Assembly: GCF_000208745.1 (NCBI RefSeq)
Contig: NC_030852.1
Coordinates: forward strand, 36,098,518-36,162,517
Direction: 5' to 3'
Length of the DNA: 64,000 bases
Origin: Theobroma cacao
Lineage: Eukaryota; Streptophyta; Magnoliopsida; Malvales; Malvaceae
This document shows, in pieces, positions 17,986-30,733 of the stretch. Within the stretch, counting starts at the first letter, position 1. Each line of letters begins with the position of its first letter. Both the position numbers and the translations under genes were made by a program. A model generated the notes under the pieces. That model was not told where the DNA came from. It saw only the letters and a program-made list of their open reading frames with translations, and did not search any database.

Positions 17986-19827
17986 GGCTTGAAAGGACAA
18001 GAGAATTCAAGTGGAGGCAAGAAGAAGGAAGAAGGAGGCTTGGGGCTTACTCAAGGGATAGACAGACGAAAATAGCTGTAGGTGGCGATCCTCCTCTTTC
18101 TGTCCCTTGGTTTTCTTCCTTAGCGGTGGTTGAGCTTTTCTTCCAAACAATTCTTTCATTGCTTCGAAGGAGAGATACCATGTCCCCAAAGTCCTAACTC
18201 TATTTACTCATATATGTAGTTGTAGATTCTATGGGAAGCTTTTCGATCTCTTTCTTTTTCAATGACGTGCAGGTGGTCAACAACCGTCTCAAGGGTAAGT
18301 TTGCAGTCTTTTTTTTGACAATTCAAAACGATAAAATCACGAGGAGTTCATAATATGCTTTAATTGACTACAGATTTGATACTTGGTTTTTTATTTCCTT
18401 AATGTTTCGTTGTAGATAATTATTTAATGGTTAATAGCATCAGGCTTTTTCGGGGGAGAATTGTGTGTATATTGCAGTGCTTTCGGTGGTGCAAGTTGGA
18501 TATATACTTGGAGTGGTGGACTTTGTCTCAACGTGCGTTGGTTTCTATTATTTTAAGAAAAGGAAAAGGACGACACATATTTTGTGAAGGGAATTGATTT
18601 GGAACTGGCTCTCCCAGCCAGCTGAGCTTTGAAGTTTCTTCTTAGAAATTTCCTTGCTTGAGCAGTTTTTGTTTCGATTAAAATAATCCATGGCATCTGA
18701 TGCTGAACTGATGAAGCACTATGGCCTTGCCGCTGTAGCTAGATGCTTGGCCTGCCAGTGTGTGTGGCACAATGCAACCTTGCTTCCACCCACCACCCTG
18801 AAAGGGAGAAAGAATGATTCCATGTTTGCTTATGCCCACTTTCTTTTCTTACATTCTGACTATGTTAGTTGACCGTTTTCTTCATGGACAGATAAAAGTC
18901 TTCATCTGATAAAATTTGAGAATCTAACAATATTTTAGAGCCTATGGAACAATCACCTACGGTTGTAGGTGTAATATTGTCCTTCCTGCTTATGCTCGGA
19001 ATGTTTTTGTTTCATTACTGCCATCGAATTCATTTATGGTGAGGAAGACACTAACACTTTGATTGTCCATAGACTTTGAATGTTTATCACTAGATGATGT
19101 ATACAAATAGTTAACTAGGTTTAAAGTTCAAACACATAAATTGTATAGGTTTTGGACTCCCACCCACAATGCTGATCTTTGAGGTAGTATTTGATTTTTC
19201 CGTTCTTTACAATCTTGTGAATTACGGAAGCCCATGTTTTAAAACCCATTCCATGTTAGTTCTTGAGTTGGGTAAGCTCAAAATTTAGCCTTGGGCTGAG
19301 AGACATACCTTCGAAACTCAATCCACGTTTTAGGATCTTATCTTATGCTAGGAAAGGTTGAAGCTAAGTAGTATTATTCTTTGTCACAAGGTGCTCAGGA
19401 TGCATGGTTGGATTCATGCATGATATGTGTGTCAATCATGTGCACAATATGTCCAGCAATAAACTAGTCAAGGAGTAGAAGGAGGCACTCAACTTTTTAT
19501 TATACAGTTTAATCAACTAAGACTGTAGCATTAAACACGCAAAAGGGAAACACCATTAGCATCTGCCAGCAGCTGAAACCTGAGCCTCCATGAGGAAGAT
19601 CCTCAAGAACTATAGGCAGGCCATTCGCAGCGCACTTGGCCAAGATTTGCGAGATAGTTGGCAGACGATCGCCTTCTTTATATATATATATATATATACA
19701 TGCCGCACTGCCCTAAGCCCTTAACCCAATCCTTAAACCCCTTTCAACAACTTCAAGCACCCAAGCTTAATTTTCTTCAATGTGGGAAGATTGGTATATA
19801 CAAGAGTTGAAGATTGAGACAGCCGAT
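17986..19827. other. Intergenic: DUF1218 upstream region and alcohol oxidase 3' flank
   Basis: Contains the promoter and 5' UTR of the DUF1218 gene (roughly 17986-18250), where no canonical TATA box stands out. A 60-codon plus-strand frame (18690-18872) is featureless. Near the right end lie a (TA)n microsatellite (19679-19698) and a coding-like frame on the minus strand listed separately. Confidence 0.5.
19512..19680 (-). pseudogene. Possible relic exon of an unidentified protein
   Basis: One minus-strand frame stays open for about 55 codons and reads like real protein: GDRLPTISQILAKCAANGLP, then IVLEDLPHGGSGFSCWQM, ending at a TAA near 19512. It is cut upstream by a (TA)n microsatellite. 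There is no ATG at its start and no flanking exon I can join. It could be a captured exon fragment, a relic, or chance. I do not recognise the family. Confidence 0.25.
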
Positions 19828-22800
19828 TCAGTATATACTTTTCTTCCTCTTCAAAACGTCAAGAACGGACTGTGCTGTACAGTAAGCAATAGCTTGAATA
19901 GTTACCATTGGATTGACACCTAAAGCCGTCGGAAAAACACTTGAATCGGCAACAAAAAGTCCTTCAACCTCCCATGTTTCCCCCATCTGGTTCACCACAG
20001 ATTGCTTTGGATCAATCCCCATGCGGCAGCTACCCATCTGATGAGCTGAACATATTTGTGTATTTAAGTCTCTTAATGGCCTCGAACTCTCCTCCTTGAC
20101 AAACCTCTCGAACTCATGTGAGCTTGCTTGCTTCACATTTATGCTCTTCCCTTTGCAGTGATGTGTCCCAATCTCTTCAGCTCCAGCTGCTGCCAGTATT
20201 CTTAAAATTTTATCTAATCCTTTCTTCAGATTCTCTTCATCGGTGGCTTCCATCTTATAACCAATTGAATTTGGTGAATATACGTGTCCTGACCCTTTAT
20301 CCCTTGCCAATGCAAATATGTGAGCTGTCCTAGAGAACCTGAGCATTCTCCTTTTCATGTCTGCACCAGAAAGCCAGGGCATTAATGCTGAGAACATGCC
20401 AGGGTGCAATGCTGGTGTCTGTAGTACTGCTCCATATCCAGACTTGTCCATATTTGCAACAACAGTAGACATTGCTGTCATAATTCCTCCTTCATAGCTC
20501 TTCTTCTCTTTCTCTGGCCAACCACTGGACAAAGGCGCATCTGGAAAATATCCCCAGGCCATGGCCACTGGATGGAGATGCAAGTTTTTCCCAATGTTAG
20601 CATTCTTCAAACCACTTCTTTTCAACAAAGGTGGAGTACTGAGAGCCCCGCAAGCAACAATGGTCACCTTAGACTCCACAATGCAGATGTCTTTTGCCCC
20701 TACATATTCCAACTGAAAAGCAATCCCAGTTGCTCTATTTCGGCCTCTCCCTTTCCTTCTTTTGTGTAAAACTTTAATGGCCTCACATCCAGGAAGAATT
20801 ACACCATTTCCTGAATTTACCAAGTCCACTAGCCACGTTTCTGAAGTACCCTTCTTTCTTCCATCTTTGCAGCCCATACAGCACCAACCACAGTAATGAT
20901 CAGGCGGTGAATTTCTTGGAATATCATTTACGGGATACCCCAATTCTTCACACCCTTTTCTCAAAACTGCATTGTTGAATCCTTCTTCAACAATTTCAGA
21001 CTGAACTCCCATTTTCTCGCATACCACATCCATGGCTTCTTTGTACAATTTGCTGTCAAATAACTCCAGCTTACAGCGGTCACACCATTCGTTGATCACA
21101 TGCTGTGGGGTTTTAATTGAAGCTGACCAATTGATTGTAGAGCCTCCACCGACAGTCGAGCCTGCAAGTATCACAACTCCCATGTCATCAGTTGCCAACA
21201 TACCACCAGACATGTACATTTGATCCATACTTGGCCCTTCAAGAAGTGAAAGATTGCTCCTGGCGAAGTAGTTTCCTTTCTCTAAAACAAGCACTTTGTA
21301 ACCAGCCTTGGCAAGAACACCAGCCACCACACCGCCTCCCGAGCCGGAACCAACTATTACTGCATCACATTTGATGGTTAAAGAAGGATGAGATAAGTTG
21401 GGTGGATTAATCTTCTTAGGACGAACCGAAACCGGGAGCCCAAATCGTAGTAGATTATCTGCGACAACGTCTCGTGGGTGTTTTAGGTTGATAAGACCTC
21501 TACAGAGGGGACCATAACGCTCTTCTTTCTCACCATCTTCTTTGCATTCTTGTTCCTTACAGATGAAGTTTCCATAACCATTTTGTTTTGACGTCTTCAA
21601 TCGACTGGCTTGAGGTTGGAACTCTGGGTCAGGTCCGCAGTAGCCTATCGCTTTCCATGACAAGTTTTGATTCTTCTCATCTACCTGTGAGCAACAGGTT
21701 CATTAATGATCTGATGAAGTGAGGTCGATCTGTCGGAATGTCCTGCATGCGTGCTATTACCAATTGTAGTCCATGCAATTTAGAACATCATTGCCTTTAC
21801 TGATCTCTGGTTAGCTGATAATGAATGTTGCGTTGGTTCGTAGTTTTTGGTCATTTTCTCTTTGTACAGTAGTGATTGCAGCAGCTAGCAGGCATTAATT
21901 GTTTCTTGCAAACCGAATTAATAACTAGTTGAATGAACTAGCTAGTCCTATTGTCACAACCACTACTCTGATGCACCACTCAGTGCCGATAAGCATCAGA
22001 GTAGTTGCATTTACCATTAATTATGATGCAAAGTTGATGTACTTCCTTTAATTTGCGATGGCTTGGCACCTGTTTTTTAATGCATCTCATTGACTCTCAA
22101 GAAATACATATATACTTTTTTAAACTGACAAAAATAGAATAAAATGTGAAAGATTTTAAAAGATATTGATATTTTGAACACTAAGTTGAATAAGACTTTT
22201 TTGATAAATAAAAGAGAAAATCGTAAAAGACAACTCTAAGTTCATTTCAAAAAATAACTTTCAATATAAAGTTAACTGTTTTAGTCAATTTTAATCTTAA
22301 AATAACAAAAATACCCTGAAAACGATTTCAAACAAATTAAATACTTCCAAATTTTCTCTCTCACCATTCATTTGCTTTGCTCCCCATTCTATTGTGCTCT
22401 CCATTCATCTCTCTCCTCATCTAACTTTCTTTAATTTTACCTCCATCACTATCTCTCTGCCTATCTCTCGTCATCTTGTCGTCGATCTACATATCAAAAA
22501 GCATAATATGAAAGATAACAACGTATTCTTAGTTTTATTGGTTCACATTCATAAAACCCTCTCTCTATCTATCTCTCACCATCTCATCATCGATCTATAG
22601 ATCAAAAAGAATGACATAGTGAGTAACAATGGATTTTTGAGTTTATAAGTGTTAAGTTTTTTCAATGATTCAAGACATGAATCACTTTGTTACACTCTAA
22701 AGCATGTTTTATTAAACTTGAATCATTGAAAAAACTTAACACTCATAAATCCGAGAATCCGTTGTTACTCACCATATCATATTTTTTGATCTGTAAATTG

Positions 22801-24198
22801 ATGATGAAATGGCAAGAGATAGGCAAAGAGAGTATTTTGTGAATGTACACCAATAAACCCAAGAATGTGTTGTTACTTTTCATGTCATACTCTTTAATCA
22901 TATGACGAGAAAACAAGATATAGACAGAGAGATAGTAATGATGATAAAATTAGAAAAAATTGGATGACGACAGAGAAAAAAGGAAAGCATAGCAAAATGA
23001 GGAGCAAAATAGACAAATAGCGGGAGAGAAAATTTGAGAGTACTTGAATATGAAGAGGTTCATTAAGGGTAATTTTGTTCAAAAAATTTCTCTCGACTAA
23101 AAAAAATTAAAATTAAAAAGAAGGTCATTTTTTAAATATTCTATCTTTAAGAGCTAAAAAAATTCCTCCCTAAATAAAAACATAAAATTTTGAACAGACC
23201 AATCCACAGAAAGTACCTTAATCAGCGAGACAATAAAGAAGTTAAGAGTAAAAAAAAAAAACACAGGATTCTTACCTGGGAGAAGAAGACCAGCAGGGTG
23301 AGAAGCTTCGTGGACTTGAAGAGCATTCTGAGGTGATAGAAAAAACTAAGAGACCATGAAAGCAGAATTTCTTCCCTTTTCTGTTGAGACAACTGAGAGA
23401 AAGTATGGAAGAAGGGGAAATTGGTCGAAAGGCTTCTTGGTCCGCAGAGTACGAAGGTTCCCAGCCAAGTGGACAACAGCCACAGTGCTAACCTTATCAT
23501 CCATTTCTTGGGATGTTCCATCCTCTCGCTCAGCAACCCTCCTACCTGTAGCTCATCATGCATGTGTAGAAATATTCATAGACTAAATAATTAACTTGCT
23601 TTGAAAAAGTTGGTAATTGTCAGTTTTTATAATCTGAAATAATTTTTTATTTGAAGAACGATTAAATTAGTTGATACGCCTTTTTTTTTAATCAAATATT
23701 ATAATTTTAAGTTTCGGGGTTTGAACTGAAACTCTGAAAGTAAACAAGTAGAGGAATAGGACAAGGTTATTCAACAAACCATTAATTAGGAATGAAGTTT
23801 AAAGGGTGATTTTGATGATTATTCAGCAAAGGAGATGAAGGTGATCCACACTGCGTGCAGCATATATAGCAGTAAATTAATGTAAGATGCACAGCAAAAG
23901 GACAAGGGTTTGTGAGGAAGAAAGTTCCTACACGCTCTGGAGTTGCAGCCATGGAAGCTGAAGACTGATAAAACGTTGCAACTGCATCAGCATCAGCGGC
24001 AGAGACGTGGACGGATGGAAGGAAGGCATCGCAGATGGCAGTGAGGGACTCCATTTCGCGAGAGGAGATGGAGTTGACGTAACAATTACGGTACTGCCTC
24101 TCCTCTTCCCATAGGGGGAGTTTCTCTATGTCAATGCCGGTACTCAACTCAATCACCGTCGTCTGCTCCTCTCGCCTACCGACGCCATTTTCCTCCAT
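19828..24198 (-). CDS. Long-chain-alcohol oxidase (FAO family, GMC oxidoreductase)
   Basis: Membrane-bound flavoenzyme oxidising long-chain fatty alcohols to aldehydes with O2, releasing H2O2 (EC 1.1.3.20). Minus-strand exons: 23932-24198, 23276-23545, 19828-21684; GT-AG and in phase, about 797 aa, somewhat longer than the 720-750 usual for plant FAOs. Exon 2 carries hydrophobic segments near residues 106-124 (LALWLLSTWLGTFVLCG) and 157-178. The FAD dinucleotide-binding motif is near 286-315 (DAVIVGSGSGGGVVAGVLAK, ending VLVLEKG). A GMC signature lies in GSTVGGGSTINWSASIKTP. The catalytic region has HQMGSCRMG (His near 727) and GVNPMVTIQA (Asn near 770). A Cys cluster, HYCGWCCMGC, is typical of plant FAOs. 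The second intron (21685-23275) contains a large foldback transposon. A minus-strand TATA motif lies about 75 bases upstream of the ATG. No lesion is visible. Confidence 0.93.
22214..23170. mobile_element. Foldback / Mutator-like MITE within the alcohol oxidase intron
   Basis: About 957 bp that is nearly one imperfect palindrome. Both arms carry a CT-rich or GA-rich motif block that occurs twice in each arm, with a period of roughly 110 bp. The innermost arms are a perfect 27-bp inverted pair (22648-22674 and 22717-22743) around a 42-base loop. The termini are inverted copies in weaker form (left GAGAAAATCG, right reversed GGGAGGAATT, both followed by a CTC block). The element is flanked by a 9-bp direct repeat TAAATAAAA (22205-22213 and 23171-23179), as expected of a Mutator-type insertion. 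No transposase is encoded. It shares end sequence with the element at 44806-46299. Confidence 0.8.
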
Positions 24199-24270
24199 GC
24201 TTTAATTAAGATGAAAATTAGTGTATAAAAGATGGATTAATTATGATCTGAACAAAAGAGCTTAACGTCC

Positions 24271-24282
24271 TATATATATAAT
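24271..24282 (-). promoter_or_regulatory. Probable TATA box of the alcohol oxidase gene
   Basis: On the minus strand the sequence reads TATATATAGG, about 75 bases upstream of the start codon at 24198, predicting transcription from roughly 24245. The neighbourhood is AT-rich, so this is a positional inference. Confidence 0.4.
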
Positions 24283-25408
24283 AAAATGACTTGAGATTAA
24301 AAACCCAAATTTTATATAAAAAAAAAAAAAGTGATGAGAGGAAGAGAGAGAAGAGGTGCTGGAGATGAGTAACCAAATTGATTATCACGGTAACAGGCTA
24401 ATAGCGCAGCAATCAACCAAATTGGCCACCGCCCAATAAAATCCTCTGACTTTGATGTCGTTTTTTCATAGTAATGTTTCTATCATTTAGGTTTAGGATT
24501 TAAAAATTAAAATTTAAGATATAATCATAATATATATATATATATACGTTATATATNTTCCATTCTTCCACCCCTCCTCCGTCTTAACTCAATGCAACTG
24601 CCACCAATATTAAAATAATTACGCTCTTCCTTTTAGTATTTAGTTTATTTTTCGATAACAAACCAAGTTGTCTAATTTGTTTAATTCAATGAAACCGGCC
24701 CCAGTTCCAGGATGACACAAGGAAATAGAAAAAAAAAATCAGTCAATAATCACCCAGCTTTCACAGTATGTACAGTAATTTTTTTATGTCTTGAACCATT
24801 TTTATTTTATTAAATCAAAAATACAAAAGATCCGCCTACATAAAATAAAGCTGTGTTTTGGATAATTAATAATTAACTAGTACAATAAACATGTTGACTA
24901 TATAATAGGTGGTGATATCAATGGGAAATATATATAGCTGCATTAAACAACAAAAGGAGTAGAGGATTTGTCTTTAAATATTTCATCAAGTTGACTTCTA
25001 CAGCTAGCTGTTACTCTCAAGGAAAACTTATCTAAATGCTTGCATGATCAAAACTACTGTCTCTGCTATTAAAGATGATATGGTATCGTGGCTACAGCCC
25101 ACATGCTTCTGTGCTTCAAATATTAGCTTGCATGATTATCATAAATAACTTGTAGTTTTTAACCAATAGAAAATTACCACTGTTTCTGAATAGATAGGTG
25201 AGGAGATAGCTAGCCTAACCGCAAACAAATTAATAAAGTCTATATGGACTTTAGAGTCAATAGCTTCTTGTTTTTAAGGAGAAAAAACAACAAAAAAAAC
25301 TAGTAGAAATAGAAAATCTTTAAGAGGAAAGTAGAATTATTTATATCAGCAACATGTTTGACTTCTTGGGAAGTTAGACACCTACAAGTCACTTACATAA
25401 CCTCTAAT

Positions 25409-25460
<52 letters not shown>

Positions 25461-26222
25461 ATGTGTGTTGATGTTTGTCCCAATTGCTAAATTAATTACA
25501 ATTCTTTTATTCAAATTAGAAAGATAATCTTCTATATATCTAAGTTTAATTTTATTAATTTTTACATCAAATAATTATATAAAATTTATCGATTTATACC
25601 GATGACAATATCAAAAGTATAGTACACAAATAAAGCAAACAGTAGTGGTACATATATATATCAGCTACCTCGAATAGGAACACCTACAGTGCAATCCATT
25701 GCATCCACCTTCATTATTGGGATCCAAAATTAAATGGTTGAAAGGAATTAACCAACCCATAGGCCATAGGCTACAGCGAAAGGACAGCCCCTAAGGTAAT
25801 GAGATTGCCCTTTCAACAACGTTAGACTTGGAAGCAGATGGACCCTTAATTAAAAGCTATAATTAAGCTAGCATGCATATATATATATATAGCTTTTCAT
25901 GAAGAACATAATTCAACAATTAATAAAATTGTTACAAGAACAAGAGCATTATGCATTGTCAACAAAATGGTGGAAAAAAAAACACATAATTCATAGGTAT
26001 TACTCTCACGAACAAAAAAAAAGGAAAAAAAAATAGAACGCAGTACACAAACCTCAATCAATTAAAAATTTTTGAAAGAAAAATCAATAAATAAACATGT
26101 AAAATAAATGGAGAATGAACAAGGGTTAGTGAAATTAAATGAAAATGAATGGAGTACCTGAGTCAGATTGCGTTCATCAGGCCCAATCATCAAAGGGACT
26201 CTTTGAGACATATATGGTCCTG
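24283..26222. other. AT-rich intergenic region with microsatellites
   Basis: Lies between the alcohol oxidase promoter and the NBS-LRR relic. It holds a (TA)n tract at 24531-24546, one unresolved base (24557), a long (TA)n tract at 25412-25456 followed by a short (TG)n stretch, and another short (TA)n near 25877-25892. No coding sequence, inverted repeat or RNA gene was seen. Confidence 0.6.
25412..25456 (+). repeat. (TA)n microsatellite
   Basis: Uninterrupted TA dinucleotide tract of about 22 units, running into GTGTATGTGTG. Likely polymorphic between individuals. Confidence 0.95.
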
Positions 26223-28190
26223 CTAAATAATGAGTTGTCCGTCATTCTCAATGACAGGCCAATCTTTACCTTCCTTCTTTTCGCAATTTCTTCCAGCAAC
26301 AGACAATTTGTAAGGCATCTTTGCTGGCATAGATTGGAGCTTCGGACAGTCCGACATAACCAATGTGCGAAGACAAGTGAGGTGTTGAAGGCCCTTGCTG
26401 TCCAAAAACGTAAGATTCGGAAGACGGTCCATATATGTCAAGACCAGTAGGAGTAGAGGGCAGCATATGTTCATCTGGGAAAAACTCTATCTCCTCTGCA
26501 TCATAGATTCGATCGGAAGGTTGAAAGTGAAGGGGGTGTTTCCAAACCCCAATCCGTCCTGCCCACAATTAGCTTTTCACTTCTTTGAATTGTAATATCT
26601 TTTAATTTGGAGGGTAAACCCTCCTTTGGAAATGACTCAATTTCTGGACAATTGACTATTGCCAAAATCTCAAGGGATAGAAAGAGGTATTGCATTTGCT
26701 CAGGCAATGACTTTAAATTTTTGCAATCGATAAGTCCAAGAGATGTCAAATCGGTGACAGACAATCCCTCTTCGGGAAAAGATATAAAATCGACTTCAAG
26801 CCTTCACATGAGCTGAGACCAAGAAGATTTAGCTTAGGGAATGATCCTAGTGGGAAAGATTCTAGCGGATGATCGCTGTTGCCACTTATGAATGAGCATT
26901 CAAGGGATGTTTACAAAACGATTTTGGAATTATCCAACACATTACTGTTATTGATGCTCAAATATTTGAGCATAGTAGGTAGACTACCTTCAAGAAAAGA
27001 CCTGAGACCATAACAATTCCATATTACCAACTTTTCAAGATGAGTGTAGTGTCGCTCCATTTGCTCCAATATGGAATCCTTGATATTCAATTTGTAAATT
27101 TGCAGCTGTCGAAGCCCACAAGGCAATGGCTCCAATCGCAATGCATCACATTGGTTTAAGTCAAGTTTAGACATGCTTGGTGCCATTGGAAGCAAGCCTC
27201 CAAGCTTCCCACATCTCTCAATCTTAAGTTTCATTAAAGAAGGGAGGTGTTTGGGCAAAGACTTGGTTATCTTGGGACAATCTTCCATGTATAACTCTTG
27301 GGAAAGACAGAACGCTCCGTCTTTCAAGCAAAACCATTCTTCCCACTCTGGCATATCCTCGAAACTTAGAATTTCCAGTGATCCAAATGGTTTACTCAAG
27401 GCAGCACCGTGCCCATAGAACTCATCACCCACTGTTACTACTTCAGCAAACCCTTTAATGGAGAGAGATTTCAAAGATGATAATTGCCCAAGCGGTGGCA
27501 GGACCAAGCAAAATTTACAACCCCTTAGCTGCTAAGATACTAGATTCGAGAAGGAAAAATGCCCCACCCATTCCGGAAATCTTGTATCTCTATAAAACTC
27601 AATAGCAAGATGCTTCGAGTTTGTGTGAGGCTTCAGTTGTTCAAGTATTTCTCTATCATGCATTGAATCATCATTAGTATGATAATACTTACTCCATATC
27701 AACTGCAACTCCTTAAGGTTGATCTTCTCCTTCAAATTGGCATCTTTGGCATCTATATGGCAAACAACATTTTGTAAATTTGAAATGGCAAGTCTTCCAC
27801 GTAAATTCTTGAGCTTTCCCAACTCACTAATGCTTGAACCATTGTGCTCACCAGAAACAAAATCTATTAATACTCGAAGGCCTTTCAATTTACCCATTCC
27901 TAGTGGCATCCTTACTAACTTTGTGTGCCTTGTATCAAGATGATGCATGTTGATCAATCTTCCCATGTCTTCAGGCAACTCAACAATCTTTTTGCACTCA
28001 AATAAGAGTAATGTTTGCAAATTAGATAATGTAATCAAAGAGTTCTCTAACCTTTCAATTAAAATTACAGATAGATCCAAATAATACAACTGTTTTAATT
28101 TTTCAATTTCTTCTGGTAACTCATTAATATTATGATAATAAGTCAAAGAAAGAACTCATAAGGATCTAAATTTTACGATCAGATCATCCA
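26223..28190 (-). pseudogene. CC-NBS-LRR disease-resistance gene relic (LRR part only)
   Basis: Leucine-rich repeats of the RPP13-like / R3a-type CNL family, for example [39 protein letters not shown] and [20 protein letters not shown]. The family-typical segment [13 protein letters not shown] and the C-terminal end GKDWPVIENDGQL are also present. The CC, NB-ARC and early LRR parts are missing: homology begins near 28190 and I see no P-loop or MHD motif upstream. The frame is broken by in-frame stops at 28158-28156 (TGA where the family has Arg), 27534-27532 (TAG where TTG Leu is expected) and 26913-26911 (TAA), a frameshift between about 26910 and 26770, and at least two more frame changes before the final stop at 26225-26223. 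It is a 5'-truncated pseudogene. A short transcript from it is possible, a functional receptor is not. Confidence 0.88.
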
Positions 28191-29524
28191 TTATCATATT
28201 GGTAACATAACAATGTCATGACCATGACTTTAAAATTAAGAATGTATACAAACTTTTTGCTTCAAGTAAAGTATTTTATGCACATGTCACCTTCACCATG
28301 CATGTCATCCTATGGGATTTAAGAAAGCTTGATTGCAAAATTCAGAATTTCAGCCTATGCATGCATGCAGTAGGAGTAGGCGACGGTGATCTTGTCTGTC
28401 AACACCTTAACCCCCATGCATGTATAATAAGAGTGAATTGTGTTTCTCCCTCTCCTACATTAGATTTCATTGAATAGATAATATATTCAAATTTTAGGAT
28501 ATATTTAGCAAGTTGTAATGATATTTGATTTTAATTATAAATTAAGATAAACTTAAGCTTCCTATAAAAAAAAATTAAGACATATGTGTAAGTATTAGCC
28601 CAAGGCGAACGGAAAGGCCTCAGCAAGCGTGGCTAGAATGGGCTTTCCGGAATGCCCATTGCCCACCCAATAACCCAATCTTAGTGAAATTGGGCTCAGC
28701 TCAGGTGAGCCAAGCCCATTACAACCCTAGTAATGATAATAAGTTAATCGAAGTTCAAAGCAAAGACCATCTCACCTGTTAATATTAATTATTCGAATAA
28801 TACCATCTCTTTTGCCAACATAATTTTCCAAAATTATTTTACGTATTATTCTATAATCAAAGGTGTTTTTTTTTTCACATTTTTAAATTAAAATATGAAT
28901 ACTTTCGTACATGCAAATAAACGCCGATAATTATTACTCCTTTCGTTTCATAATTAATAACTGAATAATGTGGATTAATGTTTCTTCAGCATGGGGTTAA
29001 ATTTCTTTCTTTCGGTGCAAAAAGAAAAAAAAAAAACAAAACCAACACTCCAACTTAAGATTTCTGCTATAAGACTGCAGCCTGTTACACTTAAGTCAAG
29101 CTCAAAGTAACCCCACCAACTGCTTAAACTTTAAACATACAACAAAAGAATAACAAAATATCAAATGGAAACTGACAGTCGAACTTGTTGGTGGGGACTG
29201 GGACGTACCACTTGTAATAAACAATGCAAAGACGGCCTTGGGAAGAGATTTTTTATTACCAACATTAGATTCTGGGCCAATGAGTTGTAGCCTGTTGGCA
29301 TATTATTTTATACTCCTAAAGCTCATGTCAGAGAAAAGGACAGTGGCGCACTGGATAGAGTTTTTAATTTGCACACAAAAGGGAAAAATCTGTGGTTTCT
29401 TTTGTCATCGAGATCAGAGAGCAGGAGCTAGTGGAATTAAACTGGATGTTGTCAGCTATGTATATCCAAGCTCAAACAAAGTCTTTAAATTAAGAATCAA
29501 GTTCCTGCTTTATATCTAAATTTA
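28191..29524. other. Intergenic DNA with a possible hAT-type end
   Basis: AT-rich apart from about 28600-28731, where a GC-rich block rich in GCCCA motifs ends, read on the minus strand, in TAGGGTTGTAATGGGCTTGG. That resembles the terminus of plant hAT-derived repeats. I found no matching opposite end or duplication, so this is only a possible fragment. A 93-codon frame at 29238-29519 has no recognisable content. Confidence 0.4.
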
Positions 29525-30131
29525 GATTAAAATATATTGATATTTTTAATTTTTTATCATAATTATATATGAGTTTGTTAGTTTTGAAAATGAACAATCC
29601 ATTCTAAACGTGTAAACAACTTTAATATTTAAACATGAAATGTTTAAAATATATATTTTTTTATTTTCCACTCTTTTTTTTTTTCTCAAGTCGATCAGCG
29701 CGATCATATTTGACCGTGAAATATTAGATCCGATCGAATCTCCTCAACGAAACGCGAGATCTAATCGTGCATCTTAGATCTCTGGCTTCCTTAGGGAACA
29801 CTAGATCTAATGCTCCCTTAATTGTGCTCCCCAAGGAAGCATGGCTGGGCGCAAGATGGTTGAGTTGGAAGTTTTTTTTGTTTTTTTGAAAAGAGAAAAA
29901 ATTTAAAAATGAAAAATATAGTTTCATAGTAGTAATTTTTAAAGTTAATAAAAGAAAAAATTATCTTAAAAATATTATCACTATATCAAATTAATGAAAA
30001 TATTAACATTTAACTAATGACAGGATTATGTATCTAACGAAAATATTTTTTTAGATAAACTGTTCATTTTGAATATTAATGAACATACATGTAATTATGG
30101 CCAACAATTGAAGACTTAAGTGGATTTTACC
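29525..30131. mobile_element. Mutator-like MITE, copy 1 of a two-copy family
   Basis: A 607-bp element with imperfect terminal inverted repeats of about 75 bp: left GATTAAAATATATTGATA, right reversed GGTAAAATCCACTTAAGT, both converging on ATAATTA and AAAATGAAC blocks. It is flanked by the 10-bp direct repeat TCTAAATTTA (29515-29524 and 30132-30141). The interior (about 29690-29860) is an unusually GC-rich patch with repeated AGATCTAAT motifs and a block like GCTCCCCAAGGAAGC. The ends match the element at 39810-40281. No coding capacity. Confidence 0.75.
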
Positions 30132-30733
30132 TCTAAATTTAATATCTTTCTTTGTTTCTTATCAAGTAATGAACATTGAGTTGTACTTGAAATTACTTAC
30201 TAAAAAACTGATAATAATGAACATACACTCCTTTTATTGCACCACATCGAAGTCATGACATTCATATATATGATCTCAAAAAAAGAAAGAAAAACAGCAA
30301 ACGAATTGCCTAATAAAGCACATGGCAGCTGGGATGCTGCAACACTCTTACTCTTTTGATCAGCCATCTCCAAGATGAAATAAAAACACAACTAGCTACT
30401 CTAAGAAGAAAAACCTTGAAAAGCCATGCTCAAAAACTCAAAAGAAACTAAGGGCAAAAATAATCTACAAATAAAAAAGGCTAAATATTTTATATATATA
30501 TTATGCGCACGTGCAGATGCCTTGGGAGTATAGAGACTTCGCAATGAGCCAAACGAAAAGCTGCTAATTAAATGGAAAATCATAACTTTAGCACAAGACT
30601 GCAGAAAGCAGTACTTCTGATGGAAGTTTCCTTTTCTCTGGGGCTTCTCTCAAACATTTTATCACTCTATCACACTCTCAGCAACTAGAAATTAAACCTA
30701 CAAATAGAAAATGAGATGGATTTGAGATCATTC

